DNA of 64,000 nt from Spirosoma validum (GCF_014699035.1 NZ_JACXAA010000001.1:62001-126000), one strand, 5' to 3'. Shown: positions 34,513-43,211, counted from the stretch's first letter. Notes: a model not told the origin generated them from the letters alone. Numbers and translations are program-made.

Positions 34513-34992
34513 ATGACCGAATCCAAAATTATTACCCGCGAGCAGGCGGTTGCTCAGGCTGCTGAATGGCGCGCCGAAGGACAACAGATCGTTTTTACGA
34601 ACGGCTGTTTCGACATTGTTCACCTCGGCCATATCGACTACCTTGAAAAAGCCCGCAACCTCGGCGATCGGCTAATCCTGGGCCTTAACACCGACGCGTC
34701 AGTCAGTTGCATAAAAGGACCATTACGTCCGGTCGTCAATGAATACGCTCGTGCCCGGCTGATGGCTGCCCTCGAATTTGTGGATGCCGTCATACTTTTT
34801 GGTGAACCGACTCCCCTCGAGCTCATCGAAGCCGTGCAGCCCGACGTATTAGTCAAGGGTAACGATTATACCATAGACACTATTGTTGGCGCCGATTTTG
34901 TTCTGGCCCGCGGGGGCCGCGTTGAAACAGTCGAGCTGGTTCCGGGTTATTCTACAACAAAGCTTATTGAACGGATCAGGCAAGCTTTTTAG
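34513..34992 (+). CDS. rfaE2: Heptose 1-phosphate adenylyltransferase (RfaE2/HldE C-domain type)
   Basis: About 159 residues, a stand-alone nucleotidyltransferase that would join ATP and D-glycero-beta-D-manno-heptose 1-phosphate on the route to ADP-heptose for lipopolysaccharide core. Nucleotidyltransferase motif TNGCFDIVHLGHIDYLEKA (about residues 33-51, HxGH in HLGH) and LILGLNTDASVSCIKGP, VNEYARARLMAALEFVDAVI, and PDVLVKGNDYTIDTIVGAD (about 113-131) are typical. ATG 34513 is preferred over a TTG 9 bp upstream. Its kinase partner is not in the window. A heptosyltransferase-like gene lies at 57.8 kb. Confidence 0.93.
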   Translation: MTESKIITREQAVAQAAEWRAEGQQIVFTNGCFDIVHLGHIDYLEKARNLGDRLILGLNTDASVSCIKGPLRPVVNEYARARLMAALEFVDAVILFGEPTPLELIEAVQPDVLVKGNDYTIDTIVGADFVLARGGRVETVELVPGYSTTKLIERIRQAF

Positions 34993-35165
34993 CAACGATT
35001 CCATTTTTTTATACAGGAAATGTATTGAAGTCGGCTTGTTGAATGGCCTCTGGCCGGGATAAATGGTGAACGCCCGGGATACTTTTTGTTACCAAGAGTT
35101 GTTCTATTAATGACGGGTCTCTTATTGATCCGTTCAATTGAAACCACAAACCTGACTAATTGACA

Positions 35166-35846
35166 ATGATTTGGTTAATAATGATTCTCATCTTCGGCGC
35201 CAGTGCTTTTGTCAGCTGGCGATTGCGAAGCAAGTTTAATGAATATTCGCAGATTGGTCTGAGCAATGGCATGAGTGGCGCTGAAGTCGCTCAGACGATG
35301 CTCCGCGAAAACGGTATTCATGACGTTCGCGTTATGTCCGTCGAGGGCATGCTCACGGACCACTACAATCCGGAAGACAAAACGGTTAATCTCAGTGCTG
35401 ATGTCTACTACGGACGTAGCGTAGCCGCTGCTGCTGTAGCCTCTCACGAATGCGGTCACGCGGTGCAGCATAAGGTAGCCTATGCACCGTTGAAACTGCG
35501 CTCAGCGATGGTTCCGGTTCTGACAGTTTCCTCGCGCTATTTACAGTGGGTACTGCTGGCGGGTGTTCTGTTGCTACAGACTACGCCCATCCCGCTAACC
35601 ATTGGTGTCGCTTTGTTTGCCCTCACTACGTTGTTTGCCTTTGTGACACTGCCTGTTGAGTTCGACGCCAGCCGTCGGGCTTTAGCCTGGATTCAGACGA
35701 ATGGCATTGTTAATCAGCGCGAATTTGGGTTTGCAAAAGACGCTTTGTGGTGGGCGGCCATGACCTACGTAGTAGCTGCCCTCGGTTCATTAGCTACGTT
35801 GCTTTATTATGCCAGCCTGCTTATGGGCGGGCGCCGAAGCGACTAA
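35166..35846 (+). CDS. Neutral zinc metallopeptidase, membrane-bound (YugP/DUF2268-like family PF04298)
   Basis: About 226 residues from ATG 35166 (a TTG 6 bp upstream is possible). Membrane segments at residues about 1-16 (MIWLIMILIFGASAFV), about 125-165 and near the C-terminus. Between the first two lies a zinc peptidase site HECGH in VAAAAVASHECGHAVQHKVAYAP, split around residue 95, and GMLTDHYNPEDKTVNLSADVYYG before it. The Glu ligand probably lies in LPVEFDASRRAL (about 161). A membrane protease of unknown target. It is followed by a perfect terminator shared with the convergent gene. Confidence 0.88.
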   Translation: MIWLIMILIFGASAFVSWRLRSKFNEYSQIGLSNGMSGAEVAQTMLRENGIHDVRVMSVEGMLTDHYNPEDKTVNLSADVYYGRSVAAAAVASHECGHAVQHKVAYAPLKLRSAMVPVLTVSSRYLQWVLLAGVLLLQTTPIPLTIGVALFALTTLFAFVTLPVEFDASRRALAWIQTNGIVNQREFGFAKDALWWAAMTYVVAALGSLATLLYYASLLMGGRRSD

Positions 35847-35863
35847 CCGTCTATTATAGAACA

Positions 35864-35902
35864 AAACCAAAAAAGCCGCATCAGATGCGGCTTTTTTGGT
35901 TT
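35864..35902. terminator. Bidirectional terminator between peptidase and holin-like genes
   Basis: Perfect 19-nt arms, 35864-35882 and 35884-35902 (AAACCAAAAAAGCCGCATC and its complement); the innermost pairs must open to form a loop. A-tract and T-tract flank the G/C core, giving termination in both directions between convergent genes. Confidence 0.88.
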
Positions 35903-35915
35903 CAGAAGTATCTGC

Positions 35916-36314
35916 TTAACTAATTGGCTGCATCGAAAACAGAGTCACTACGTAGCCTGACTCAACCATCTCCTGCGTTGGCGCTGAGCGGTCAATAAGC
36001 GTACCGGCCACAGCTACCGCAATCGCAATAACGAGCGCTGGCCAGAAGCCAACAATCGTAAAACTATCCAGGAAACTATCGATCAGCTTGAGTAAAACCG
36101 CTGTAACAATAATCCGGACAAGACCCGTCAGCAGAAAAAACGTAACTAAGTTTAGTGGAAAACGAATAAGCCAGCCAACGAAGAAATTCAGTAAACCCAG
36201 CAAAACGGCTATTAGGAGCGCTGTACCGAAGTTCTTGACATCGACCTGTGGCATAAAGTAAGCCAATCCGAATATGACGGCGGCATCGAGCAATAAGTGT
36301 AGAATGAGATTCAT
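35916..36314 (-). CDS. Small four-helix membrane protein, phage holin superfamily IV-like
   Basis: A 132-residue protein with four hydrophobic segments (LHLLLDAAVIFGLAYFM, FGTALLIAVLLGLLNFFVG, LNLVTFFLLTGLVRIIVTAVLL, FWPALVIAIAVAVAGTLI). The pattern matches the PF04020 family annotated as 4-TMS phage holin, superfamily IV, which is widespread on bacterial chromosomes and need not be phage-derived. No other phage gene is nearby. Function unknown. Confidence 0.8.
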   Translation of the reverse strand: MNLILHLLLDAAVIFGLAYFMPQVDVKNFGTALLIAVLLGLLNFFVGWLIRFPLNLVTFFLLTGLVRIIVTAVLLKLIDSFLDSFTIVGFWPALVIAIAVAVAGTLIDRSAPTQEMVESGYVVTLFSMQPIS

Positions 36315-36392
36315 GATCAGGTGTATTTGATTTTCATGAACAACCGTTTATAACAAGGCGTTGTTTAACCCAAAGCCGTAAAAGCCCAAGTT

Positions 36393-37121
36393 ATGCATCG
36401 TCTCTGGATTCTACTTCTCACTTGCCTACTATCCTGTGGTAAAGGCTCTTCACAACAAACAGCTACCCAGACAAAAGTCGATAGTACAGGCTACTACCAA
36501 TACCAAAACGCCACCCGCGACGGCATTGGTAAAACCTATATGGGCCGCGAGATTGCGCAGGTTATGGGGCATCTGGGTGCATCGTGGCTCGAACGCCCAG
36601 AGCGTGAACGCGAAGAACGTACTGACTTATTGTTGAAAGCGCTCAACTTAAAATCTACTGACGTAGTAGCCGATATTGGTGCCGGAACCGGTTTCTTTAC
36701 ATTCCTGATGGCTCCAAAATTACCGCAAGGCAAAGTACTGGCGGTCGACATTCAGCCCGAAATGATTGAGTATTTAAACGAAGGGAAAGCAAAGCGGAAG
36801 GTTACCAATGTACAGCCGATTCTGGGCACTGAATCTGATCCAAAGTTATCGGCCAATAGCATCGACATGGCCATTCTGATTGATGCCTATCACGAATTTT
36901 CTTATCCGCGTGAAATGGTCGACCACATGGCATCGGCGCTCAAACCAGGCGGACGAATCGTGTTGGTCGAGTATCGCGCTGAGGACCCGAACGTACCGAT
37001 CAAAGAACTTCACAAACTCAGCGTAACACAGGCAACAAAAGAAATGAAAGCGGCTGGCCTGAAACTATTGAAAAACGACGATCGGTTACCCCAGCAACAC
37101 ATTATGTTTTTCGGAAAGTGA
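36393..37121 (+). CDS. Class I SAM-dependent methyltransferase with lipoprotein signal
   Basis: A 242-residue protein. Residues 1-15 read as a lipoprotein signal with lipobox LTCLLSC. After a Gln/Ser/Thr-rich spacer, GRDGIGKTYMGREIAQVMGH-type helix (about 45-64) and a Rossmann methyltransferase domain follow: VVADIGAGTGFFTFLMAPKL (SAM motif I, about 92-111), VLAVDIQPEMIEYLN (motif II), MAILIDAYHEFSYP and LKPGGRIVLVEYRAED. The domain itself looks complete. Export of a SAM-using enzyme is puzzling because SAM is not expected in the periplasm. A cytosolic start further in is not obvious, as the next Met is at about residue 50. Confidence 0.85.
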   Translation: MHRLWILLLTCLLSCGKGSSQQTATQTKVDSTGYYQYQNATRDGIGKTYMGREIAQVMGHLGASWLERPEREREERTDLLLKALNLKSTDVVADIGAGTGFFTFLMAPKLPQGKVLAVDIQPEMIEYLNEGKAKRKVTNVQPILGTESDPKLSANSIDMAILIDAYHEFSYPREMVDHMASALKPGGRIVLVEYRAEDPNVPIKELHKLSVTQATKEMKAAGLKLLKNDDRLPQQHIMFFGK

Positions 37122-37213
37122 TACCGACTTTAACGGGCAAGTCATTTTTGCATTCCCTTACAACCTTTCAGCTCGTACGGTAATCTCTTTAGCAATAACT
37201 AATCCTACCTTCT

Positions 37214-38023
37214 ATGCGATTTGTTTATTGCTTCTTTGGAGCGCTGATAATCCTTTGGGGCTGTCGAACCAACGACGGAATTCAACCCGTAAGCAAGCCC
37301 GTTCAGTCGTTCGCGGACCTACCTGTCGACTATTGGCCTGTTCAGGACGGTGCCGAAGTAGCGGGTCGTCTGAAAAGCGAGATCCATAATGGTCAGCTAA
37401 GCAGCGAATGGCGTTACAATGAACAGGGAAAACTGCTGGAATGGCGAAACTATCAGGAAGGTCAGGTTACCTGGGCTGATCAATATCGATAGGACGTAAC
37501 CGGCCGACTTCGCTACGTACAGCATTTTGATAATGAATGTGGTCTGTCAAGCTACGCTCCTTGCCGTGGGCCAGTAAAGTGGACAAGTTATGATGAAATT
37601 AAGACAGACAATGCCGGTCGCGTTCAGGAAAGTCAGCAATTTCTTCAGCAGGCAGGTCAGTGGGCATTACGTAGCGTCAGTACTTACGAATACGACGGTT
37701 TGAATCAACCGACAAAAGTATATCAACAATACAGTGCCAGCCAATCAACAAGAACGCAGACGTTTGTGTATGATAACATGGGAAATATCACGTCGCTACA
37801 AGAAATCAGTTCGAACGGGGCACCTGACCTGGCCGATCGCACATTTACGTATGAATACGATAAGGGGCTAAACCCATACGCTGGGATCGTATATTTTGTT
37901 TCTTCTTTTTTCTCCAGTCGACATATGCAACACAGCCCTAGCTCAACGTATGAATACACGACTAGCGGTTATCCCATTCGTATTCGTCAAAATAACGTAG
38001 TGACTGAGTTAACCTACTATTAA
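37214..38023 (+). pseudogene. YD-repeat-like lipoprotein gene with one in-frame amber codon
   Basis: One reading frame runs from ATG 37214 to TAA 38023 (270 codons) interrupted only by TAG at 37490-37492. The N-terminus is a lipoprotein signal (FGALIILWGC). The sequence on both sides of the TAG is coherent: WRYNEQGKLLEWRNYQEG before; DVTGRLRYVQHFDNE, YEYDGLNQPTKVYQQY, VYDNMGNITSLQEI and the end RIRQNNVVTELTYY after. These are YD-like repeats. The TAG sits where YR(Y)DVTGRL would have Tyr, so TAC/TAT to TAG is the likely change. Without readthrough a 92-residue truncated lipoprotein results. Alternatives are sequencing error or suppression. A 3' relic of a related gene lies at 38.9 kb. Confidence 0.8.
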
Positions 38024-38201
38024 TCCCGTTGGTATTACGTTTTCCGATAGCAGTACAATCTATATTTTAGCCATAAATGGTTGATCCGTTGGCCTTTTTG
38101 ACGAGAAAGAGCATACTGAAGATTGATAAATTATAGCTGAACGCAACCCAGAGTAGCCTTCTTGCGTAGTGACGAGTATAACGAAACGTTTCACTCGCCT
38201 T

Positions 38202-38873
38202 ATGCCAAAACTTCTTCTTATCCTCCTCTGCCTGGGAGTACAGGTGCACGCTCAGAATACACTACGCGTTTCAGAACTGTCTGCCAGCGCTCCTGATACT
38301 ACGTTTGTCGATCCCATGACTGCTGGTTCAGGTAATTCGTCGTACGTTCAGCCACTACTACCTCACAAGATGATGGCTACCCAACGGGTTTTCTGGGGAC
38401 CTAAAGGTTTACTACGAATCATGAATGTTGCCCCGCTTACTGTCGAAGGGCGGGAGAAAGAACTCGACGTTCGTCGTTTCATGCTGATAGCACACCAGGT
38501 TACGGGATACGTAACATTAGCCGGGTTTGTGGTGCAGGGTATTTTAGAGGCTAAGGCGAATAACGCTACGGGTGCTACGTATGACCAACTGCTCAACGCG
38601 CAGCAAACAACGGCAACGATCACCAACATTGCTTACGGCACCACTGCCTTGCTGTCGTTGACAGCTCCACCCAAGTTGATAGCCGACCGAAGAACAGCCA
38701 GCCGAATCAGACTGCACAACTATTTATCCCTTATTCATCTGACGGGTATCGTAGCGACTAACATTCTGGCGGGAAAAGCTGCTCAAAATTCAGAATTTAG
38801 GCCTTATCACCGGGTGGCGGGCTTAACAACGTTTGCAGCCTTCGCCCCTGCTCTTATTGCGCTTAAATTCTAA
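38202..38873 (+). CDS. Hypothetical secreted/membrane protein with four helices
   Basis: About 223 residues from ATG 38202, which starts a signal peptide (LLLILLCLGVQVHAQ); a GTG at 38169 is an alternative. After a Ser/Thr-rich linker four hydrophobic helices follow, two of them carrying His near their ends: RRFMLIAHQVTGYVTLAGFV (about residues 99-118), TNIAYGTTALLSLTAPP, IRLHNYLSLIHLTGIVATNIL (about 176-196) and PYHRVAGLTTFAAFAPAL. Paired His in membrane helices recall heme-binding cytochrome b561-like proteins, but I cannot confirm it. It is bracketed by an interrupted YD-like lipoprotein gene and by a relic of such a gene, so it may belong with them. Confidence 0.65.
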   Translation: MPKLLLILLCLGVQVHAQNTLRVSELSASAPDTTFVDPMTAGSGNSSYVQPLLPHKMMATQRVFWGPKGLLRIMNVAPLTVEGREKELDVRRFMLIAHQVTGYVTLAGFVVQGILEAKANNATGATYDQLLNAQQTTATITNIAYGTTALLSLTAPPKLIADRRTASRIRLHNYLSLIHLTGIVATNILAGKAAQNSEFRPYHRVAGLTTFAAFAPALIALKF

Positions 38874-38920
38874 ACAGTAATTTTGAATTAAGCTGTAAGC
38901 AACTATGTAATCTTGTTTAA

Positions 38921-38998
38921 CTTCTGACTACAGAAGGATGTGGCAACCTATTTAATATCCGCCAAAACAATATAACAACTGAGTTAACTTGGTATTAA
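38921..38998 (+). pseudogene. 3' relic of a second YD-like lipoprotein gene
   Basis: In frame to TAA at 38996-38998 this stretch encodes TTEGCGNLFNIRQNNITTELTWY, which matches the C-terminus of the YD-like gene at 38.0 kb (TTSGYPIRIRQNNVVTELTYY); the residues RQNN and TEL are identical, and the DNA shares ACTGAGTTAAC and TATTAATC. The frame is closed by TAA just upstream (38918-38920), so only the tail of a former paralogue survives. Confidence 0.6.
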
Positions 38999-39132
38999 TC
39001 TTACTGATGTTACACTCATGAGCAAACCACCTTTTTTACATGCTCTGGTATATAGCTATAGCTCCCAGAAACATAGACACTTAACCTCAAACCAGGGTCA
39101 AATCATCCCATCTCTGCTCCGAGACCAGTCTG

Positions 39133-39504
39133 CTAGTCATCTGCAATCTCAAGGGCTTCGAACATAAGTTGAATGACGTCTGCTAGTCGATTCTGACTTA
39201 ACAAACCTATTGGCTCTGTAATCAGGCTGCTTCGCACTGTAAATGGTTTATTACATCGAAGTTCACTGCTAACTGGAAGATCACCTTCTACATCTGTCGG
39301 CTCAATCAGTAACGAGAATGGCTCTGCACGTATCGCTTTGGTTATTGGCAAAATAATATAATCGTTGTCCAAAGAATTAGACTCGCTGTTGTTTACGATT
39401 AGTACGGGCCTTCGTTTTAATTTATCAATTTTATCGGTAAGGGGATAGAACGCCCAGACAATGGTACCTTGTATAAATTCAGTTTTCAGCGTGTTGCTTT
39501 GCAT
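39133..39504 (-). CDS. PemK/MazF-family toxin
   Basis: A 123-residue protein of the PemK/MazF endoribonuclease fold: QGTIVWAFYPLTDKIDKLKRRPVLIVNN (first strands; the R-R-P-V-L-I-V core is typical, about residues 12-39), DYIILPITKAIRAEPFSLLI, and LRCNKPFTVRSSLITEPIGLLS (about 82-103, R-x-x-(S/T) strand region). MazF toxins cut mRNA at short sequences. The start overlaps the upstream antitoxin-position gene by 26 bp, so the two are coupled. It ends a minus-strand pair. Confidence 0.85.
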   Translation of the reverse strand: MQSNTLKTEFIQGTIVWAFYPLTDKIDKLKRRPVLIVNNSESNSLDNDYIILPITKAIRAEPFSLLIEPTDVEGDLPVSSELRCNKPFTVRSSLITEPIGLLSQNRLADVIQLMFEALEIADD

Positions 39505-39709
39505 ACAAATCGTCCCAATAATCCTCTTCAGGTGCGTCCCATAGTTCGCGTAAAGAGGTGTCAGACAACGGAAGCCATTCAGTATTTTTATAACCGGCGA
39601 TTTCTTCCGTTTCTCTACTAAGTAAGTCCCGAAATGCTTGCTGTGCTTCTATCGGCAATTGGCGATAAACTACATACAGTGACTGAGCGGTGTATTGTGC
39701 TGCTTGCAT
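39479..39709 (-). CDS. Putative antitoxin of the MazF-type pair
   Basis: A 76-residue acidic protein placed directly before the MazF-like gene with which it overlaps. The first half is helical (YTAQSLYVVYRQLPIEAQQAFRDLL), the second half acidic and Trp-rich (LRELWDAPEEDYWDDLYAKQ), the sort of tail that wraps a toxin. It shows no AbrB or RHH DNA-binding motif, so this is a non-classical partner. The call rests on size, order and overlap. Confidence 0.7.
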   Translation of the reverse strand: MQAAQYTAQSLYVVYRQLPIEAQQAFRDLLSRETEEIAGYKNTEWLPLSDTSLRELWDAPEEDYWDDLYAKQHAEN

Positions 39710-39737
39710 AGCTTTTTCAATCTACTTATGGACAAAT

Positions 39738-41417
39738 TTACGACGAAATCAACTCCCGCTGCGCCAGCTTACTTTTTCTGAAACCATAGGAGAAGTAAAT
39801 GATCAGACCAATAACCAGCCAAATACCAAAGATCTGCCAGTTACTGGCTCCTAATTCCGTCATCAGATAAAGGTTCGTCAGTACGCCGATTACGGGCAAT
39901 AGAGAGAAATTATATCGAAATCCCTGCACGGCCAGTATTATCCATACACCCCAGAATACGACAAGCAACGGTTTATTTTCCAGCGTTTCCACTACGTTAC
40001 CCTTCGTCAGGGCATAAGCTAATACGGCTAGCAGCACCGCACCAATGATGTATTTACCATTGATGTAGGGCACTTTAAACTTCGATTGCGCCGTGAGCCC
40101 TCTGGCATCTAAAAACAGAATTCCAGCGCAGACGAGAATAAACGCGAAGAAGGTTCCTACGCTGGTCAGGTCTACAAAGAATTTCAGATCCATAAACAGC
40201 GATGGAACGGCCACCAGAAAGCCAGTAACGATGGTGGCAAACGACGGCGTTTTGTATTTGGGGTGAATGGTTGAGAATCGTTTCCAGAGCAGGCCATCGC
40301 GGCTCATGGTCATCCAGATGCGGGGCTGTCCGAGTTGATAGACCAGCAAGGCGCTCGTAATAGCCACAACGGCGCTAACGGAGATTACGCCGGCCACAAA
40401 ATCAAGGTTTACTTTCTGAAATACGTAGGCAAGCGGATCACTAACGCCCAGTTCTTTGTAATTCACCATGCCCGTCAGTACAAGCGTAATCAGTACGTAC
40501 AGGACGGTGCAAATTCCCAAACAATAAAGCATGGCGCGGGGTAAGTCCCGCTGGGGGTTTTTGCATTCTTCGGCGGTCGTTGAAATCGAATCGAACCCGA
40601 TAAACGCGAAAAATACCGAAGCCACGCCACTTAGGACACCAGCAACGCCGTTGGGTGCAAACGGCGACCAGTTAGCGGGTTTTACGTAGAACGCCCCTAC
40701 CCCAATGACCAGGCCAATAACGGCTAATTTGAGTACCACCAGAATGTTGCTCGCCGTACGCGATTCCTTGATTCCGATATATACCAGCGCTGTAATCAAC
40801 ACCGTAATGGCACCGGCGGGGAGGTTGGCAATGAGTTTCAGGTCACCGAGCGTTGGCGCATTGGCGTATGCATCGGCGAGTAAACGCGTATTTTCAGGTA
40901 ACGTAGTGATGGCTGTTCCAGCCTGTTGCGTTTGCTGTACCAGATCAAAAGCGCGGGCCGCTGAACCGTAATCAGTAGCAAAATATTTAGGAAACGTAAT
41001 GCCAAAACCACTTAGCATAGACGTAAAATACTCCGACCAGGAAATCGCCACGACCATATTACTCACAGCATATTCGAGGATGAGCGCCCAACCGATAACC
41101 CACGCAAAAATCTCCCCAAACGCTACGTAGGCATAGGTATAAGCGCTTCCACTAACGGGAACGGTACTGGCGAACTGTGCGTAACTTAGCGCGGTAAACA
41201 CACAGGCAATGGCCGTAAAGACAAACAGTAAGGATACGGCCGGACCGCCGTTATAACTCGCTAAGCCTATGGTACTAAAAATTCCGGCGCCAATGATCGC
41301 TGCGATCCCGAAGGAGGTTAGGTCACGAACACCCAACGTTTTCACCAGTTTACTTGATTCGCCTTCTGCGGCATCACTTAGAATTTGCGTTACGGTCTTT
41401 TTGCGAAAAAGCGACAT
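39738..41417 (-). CDS. APC-superfamily amino-acid permease
   Basis: About 559 residues with 12-14 membrane segments, of the cationic amino-acid transporter (CAT)-like branch. ATG 41417 starts MSLFRKKTVTQILSDA; 33 extra residues upstream to 41516 have no family counterpart. Signature stretches: LTSFGIAAIIGAGIFSTIGLAS (about residues 29-50), VPVSGSAYTYAYVAFGEIFAWVIGW split at about 83-107, FFAFIGFDSISTTAEECKNPQRDLP (split, about 285-310) and QLGQPRIWMTMSRDGLLWKRF. Broad-specificity amino-acid uptake is expected. It stands alone, 36 bp from the MazF-type pair on the same strand. Confidence 0.93.
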   Translation of the reverse strand: MSLFRKKTVTQILSDAAEGESSKLVKTLGVRDLTSFGIAAIIGAGIFSTIGLASYNGGPAVSLLFVFTAIACVFTALSYAQFASTVPVSGSAYTYAYVAFGEIFAWVIGWALILEYAVSNMVVAISWSEYFTSMLSGFGITFPKYFATDYGSAARAFDLVQQTQQAGTAITTLPENTRLLADAYANAPTLGDLKLIANLPAGAITVLITALVYIGIKESRTASNILVVLKLAVIGLVIGVGAFYVKPANWSPFAPNGVAGVLSGVASVFFAFIGFDSISTTAEECKNPQRDLPRAMLYCLGICTVLYVLITLVLTGMVNYKELGVSDPLAYVFQKVNLDFVAGVISVSAVVAITSALLVYQLGQPRIWMTMSRDGLLWKRFSTIHPKYKTPSFATIVTGFLVAVPSLFMDLKFFVDLTSVGTFFAFILVCAGILFLDARGLTAQSKFKVPYINGKYIIGAVLLAVLAYALTKGNVVETLENKPLLVVFWGVWIILAVQGFRYNFSLLPVIGVLTNLYLMTELGASNWQIFGIWLVIGLIIYFSYGFRKSKLAQRELISS

Positions 41418-41559
41418 AGGCTGATGAAGAAAAACGGTGTCTATTGCGGTTAAACCGCTAAAAATAGAAATACTTTCCGGTTTTTTGTCTGTTATGTTCC
41501 TGAACGTACATGCCAACCGGGCGCCATTCGTCGTTTAGCATCTAGCATCTACCAATTCT

Positions 41560-42486
41560 ATGTCTATTCGCATCCAGAATCTTACAAAAGAATATAACCA
41601 GCAACGGGCAGTCAATCAGATTTCGCTTACCGTAAATCCCGGCGAGATTGTCGGTTTTCTGGGTCCCAACGGTGCCGGAAAATCCACGACGATGAAAATT
41701 GCGACGGGCTACCTGCCCCCTACTGAAGGTACGGTAGAAGTGAACGGTTTCGACGTGCGAACCCAGCCGATGGACGTACGCCGGAGTGTGGGTTATCTGC
41801 CTGAGCACAATCCGCTGTATCTGGACCTGTATATAAAAGAATACCTTCGCTTTGCCGGATCGTTACATGGCCTGCGAGGTTCGGAACTGAGCCAGCGTAT
41901 CACTCAGATGATTGATTTGGTTGGTTTAGGCCGCGAACAGCACAAACGTATCGGACAGCTTTCCAAAGGATACCGGCAGCGCGTTGGATTAGCGCAGGCA
42001 CTGATTCATAATCCACCCGTACTGATCCTCGACGAACCTACAACGGGTCTCGATCCTAACCAGCTAGCTGAAATCCGTCAGGTCATACGTGATGCCGGTC
42101 GCGACAAAACGGTCTTGTTCTCCACGCATATTATGCAGGAAGTCGAAGCCATTTGCGATCGGGTAGTCATCATTAACCGGGGCCAGATTGTTGCCGATAG
42201 TTCATTGAATCAACTTCGAAGCGCTTCTTCCAGCGAAGGAGTTGTGGTTGTTGCAGAATTTGAAAGTGAGCTAACGGACCCAACCGTAATCAGCTCCATA
42301 CCGGGGGTAGAACGTATCGAACCACTGGGTCAAGGTCAATACCGTATTAAAGCCGGACCAAATACAGACTTACGGGCAGCTATTTTCCGCCTGGCCGCCG
42401 ATCAAAATCTAACACTCGTTGGGCTTCGGCAACAAGAGAGTTCGCTCGAAGCTATCTTTAAAGAGTTAACACAGACAGCGGGTTAA
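41560..42486 (+). CDS. gldA: ABC transporter ATP-binding protein, GldA-like
   Basis: A 308-residue ATPase. Walker A GPNGAGKST (about residues 35-43), the family-typical GYLPEHNPLYLDLYIKEYL (about 78-96), signature LSKGYRQRVGLAQAL (about 134-148), Walker B VLILDEPTTGLDP (about 156-168) and switch His in LFSTHIMQEVE. The C-terminal 80 residues form the regulatory region found in GldA of gliding Bacteroidota. The permease partners (GldF and GldG) are not adjacent, so the gene name rests on sequence resemblance. It should work at the inner membrane. Confidence 0.85.
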   Translation: MSIRIQNLTKEYNQQRAVNQISLTVNPGEIVGFLGPNGAGKSTTMKIATGYLPPTEGTVEVNGFDVRTQPMDVRRSVGYLPEHNPLYLDLYIKEYLRFAGSLHGLRGSELSQRITQMIDLVGLGREQHKRIGQLSKGYRQRVGLAQALIHNPPVLILDEPTTGLDPNQLAEIRQVIRDAGRDKTVLFSTHIMQEVEAICDRVVIINRGQIVADSSLNQLRSASSSEGVVVVAEFESELTDPTVISSIPGVERIEPLGQGQYRIKAGPNTDLRAAIFRLAADQNLTLVGLRQQESSLEAIFKELTQTAG

Positions 42487-42559
42487 AAATCTACGCAGGG
42501 CGGAGTGTGCTCCGTCACTGGCGTTGATTTCCAACCCGCTGCTCTCTCTGTATTATTGC

Positions 42560-43093
42560 TTACCGCGCTGACGCCATCAACGGGTATTGGTCAAAAATAG
42601 ACCGGACGATGCCTTTGAAGTAGTTATTCTTAAAATTTTGATTCCGCATCATCTTGGAGGCATAGCCTTTCCAGATGACCTGATAGGACTCAGCGTCGAT
42701 GAGCGAGATCATCAAGGTTCCTTCATCAAGGTTGTAATCAATACGTTTGTACGTAGCATCATCGTCTTCACGTACCACCCAGTCTTTAATAACTGGTTGC
42801 TGATAGCCGCGGAAACGCAGATCTGAACGGAAAATATTATACGAGATCAGCAGATTCGGATTGCGGTTACTCACGCGGTAACCGCGGGCTTCCATCTGAT
42901 GGCGGATTGCGTCCTGAATGTCGGAGCAAAGCAGCGTCGAATCAACGAATTCGCACTCCAGGAAATTAAATGATTCGTAGTTTTTAAAATGGCCCTCGTA
43001 GCTGTAATCATGCTCCACAAACAATCGGCTTGGCGAGCAGGCTGCCAAAGCAACAACGGCCATGGTAAATAGAATTCCTATGCACTTTTTCAT
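42560..43093 (-). CDS. DUF4136-domain lipoprotein
   Basis: A 177-residue lipoprotein: signal with lipobox VALAAC (Cys19). The DUF4136 fold is shown by FKNYESFNFLECEF (about residues 36-49), IRHQMEARGYRVSNRNPNLLISYNI (split, about 63-88), YNLDEGTLMISLIDAESYQVIWKGYAS (about 119-145) and the final helix FKGIVRSIFDQYP. These envelope proteins are common in Bacteroidota and of unknown role. It has its own candidate promoter (43165-43194). Confidence 0.88.
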   Translation of the reverse strand: MKKCIGILFTMAVVALAACSPSRLFVEHDYSYEGHFKNYESFNFLECEFVDSTLLCSDIQDAIRHQMEARGYRVSNRNPNLLISYNIFRSDLRFRGYQQPVIKDWVVREDDDATYKRIDYNLDEGTLMISLIDAESYQVIWKGYASKMMRNQNFKNNYFKGIVRSIFDQYPLMASAR

Positions 43094-43164
43094 ACCCTCT
43101 TTTGTAAAAAGTTTTCAATAGACAGTTTAGATTATTATATAGTAGGATTATACTGGGTCGAACT

Positions 43165-43194
43165 CAAATATAATCGTAAATGTTTGGCAAACAA
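43165..43194 (-). promoter_or_regulatory. Candidate Bacteroidota promoter for the DUF4136 lipoprotein
   Basis: On the minus strand TTG (43194-43192), a 19-bp spacer and TATATTTG (43172-43165) match the -33/-7 arrangement. Predicted start near 43159, giving a leader of about 65 nt. It lies between aroB and the lipoprotein gene. Confidence 0.5.
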
Positions 43195-43211
43195 TAGGCT
43201 ACCGCCAAATT

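Noticed and set aside
35916..36314. Prophage remnant marked by a holin-like gene
   Set aside because: No other phage gene is near, and the family is common in chromosomes.
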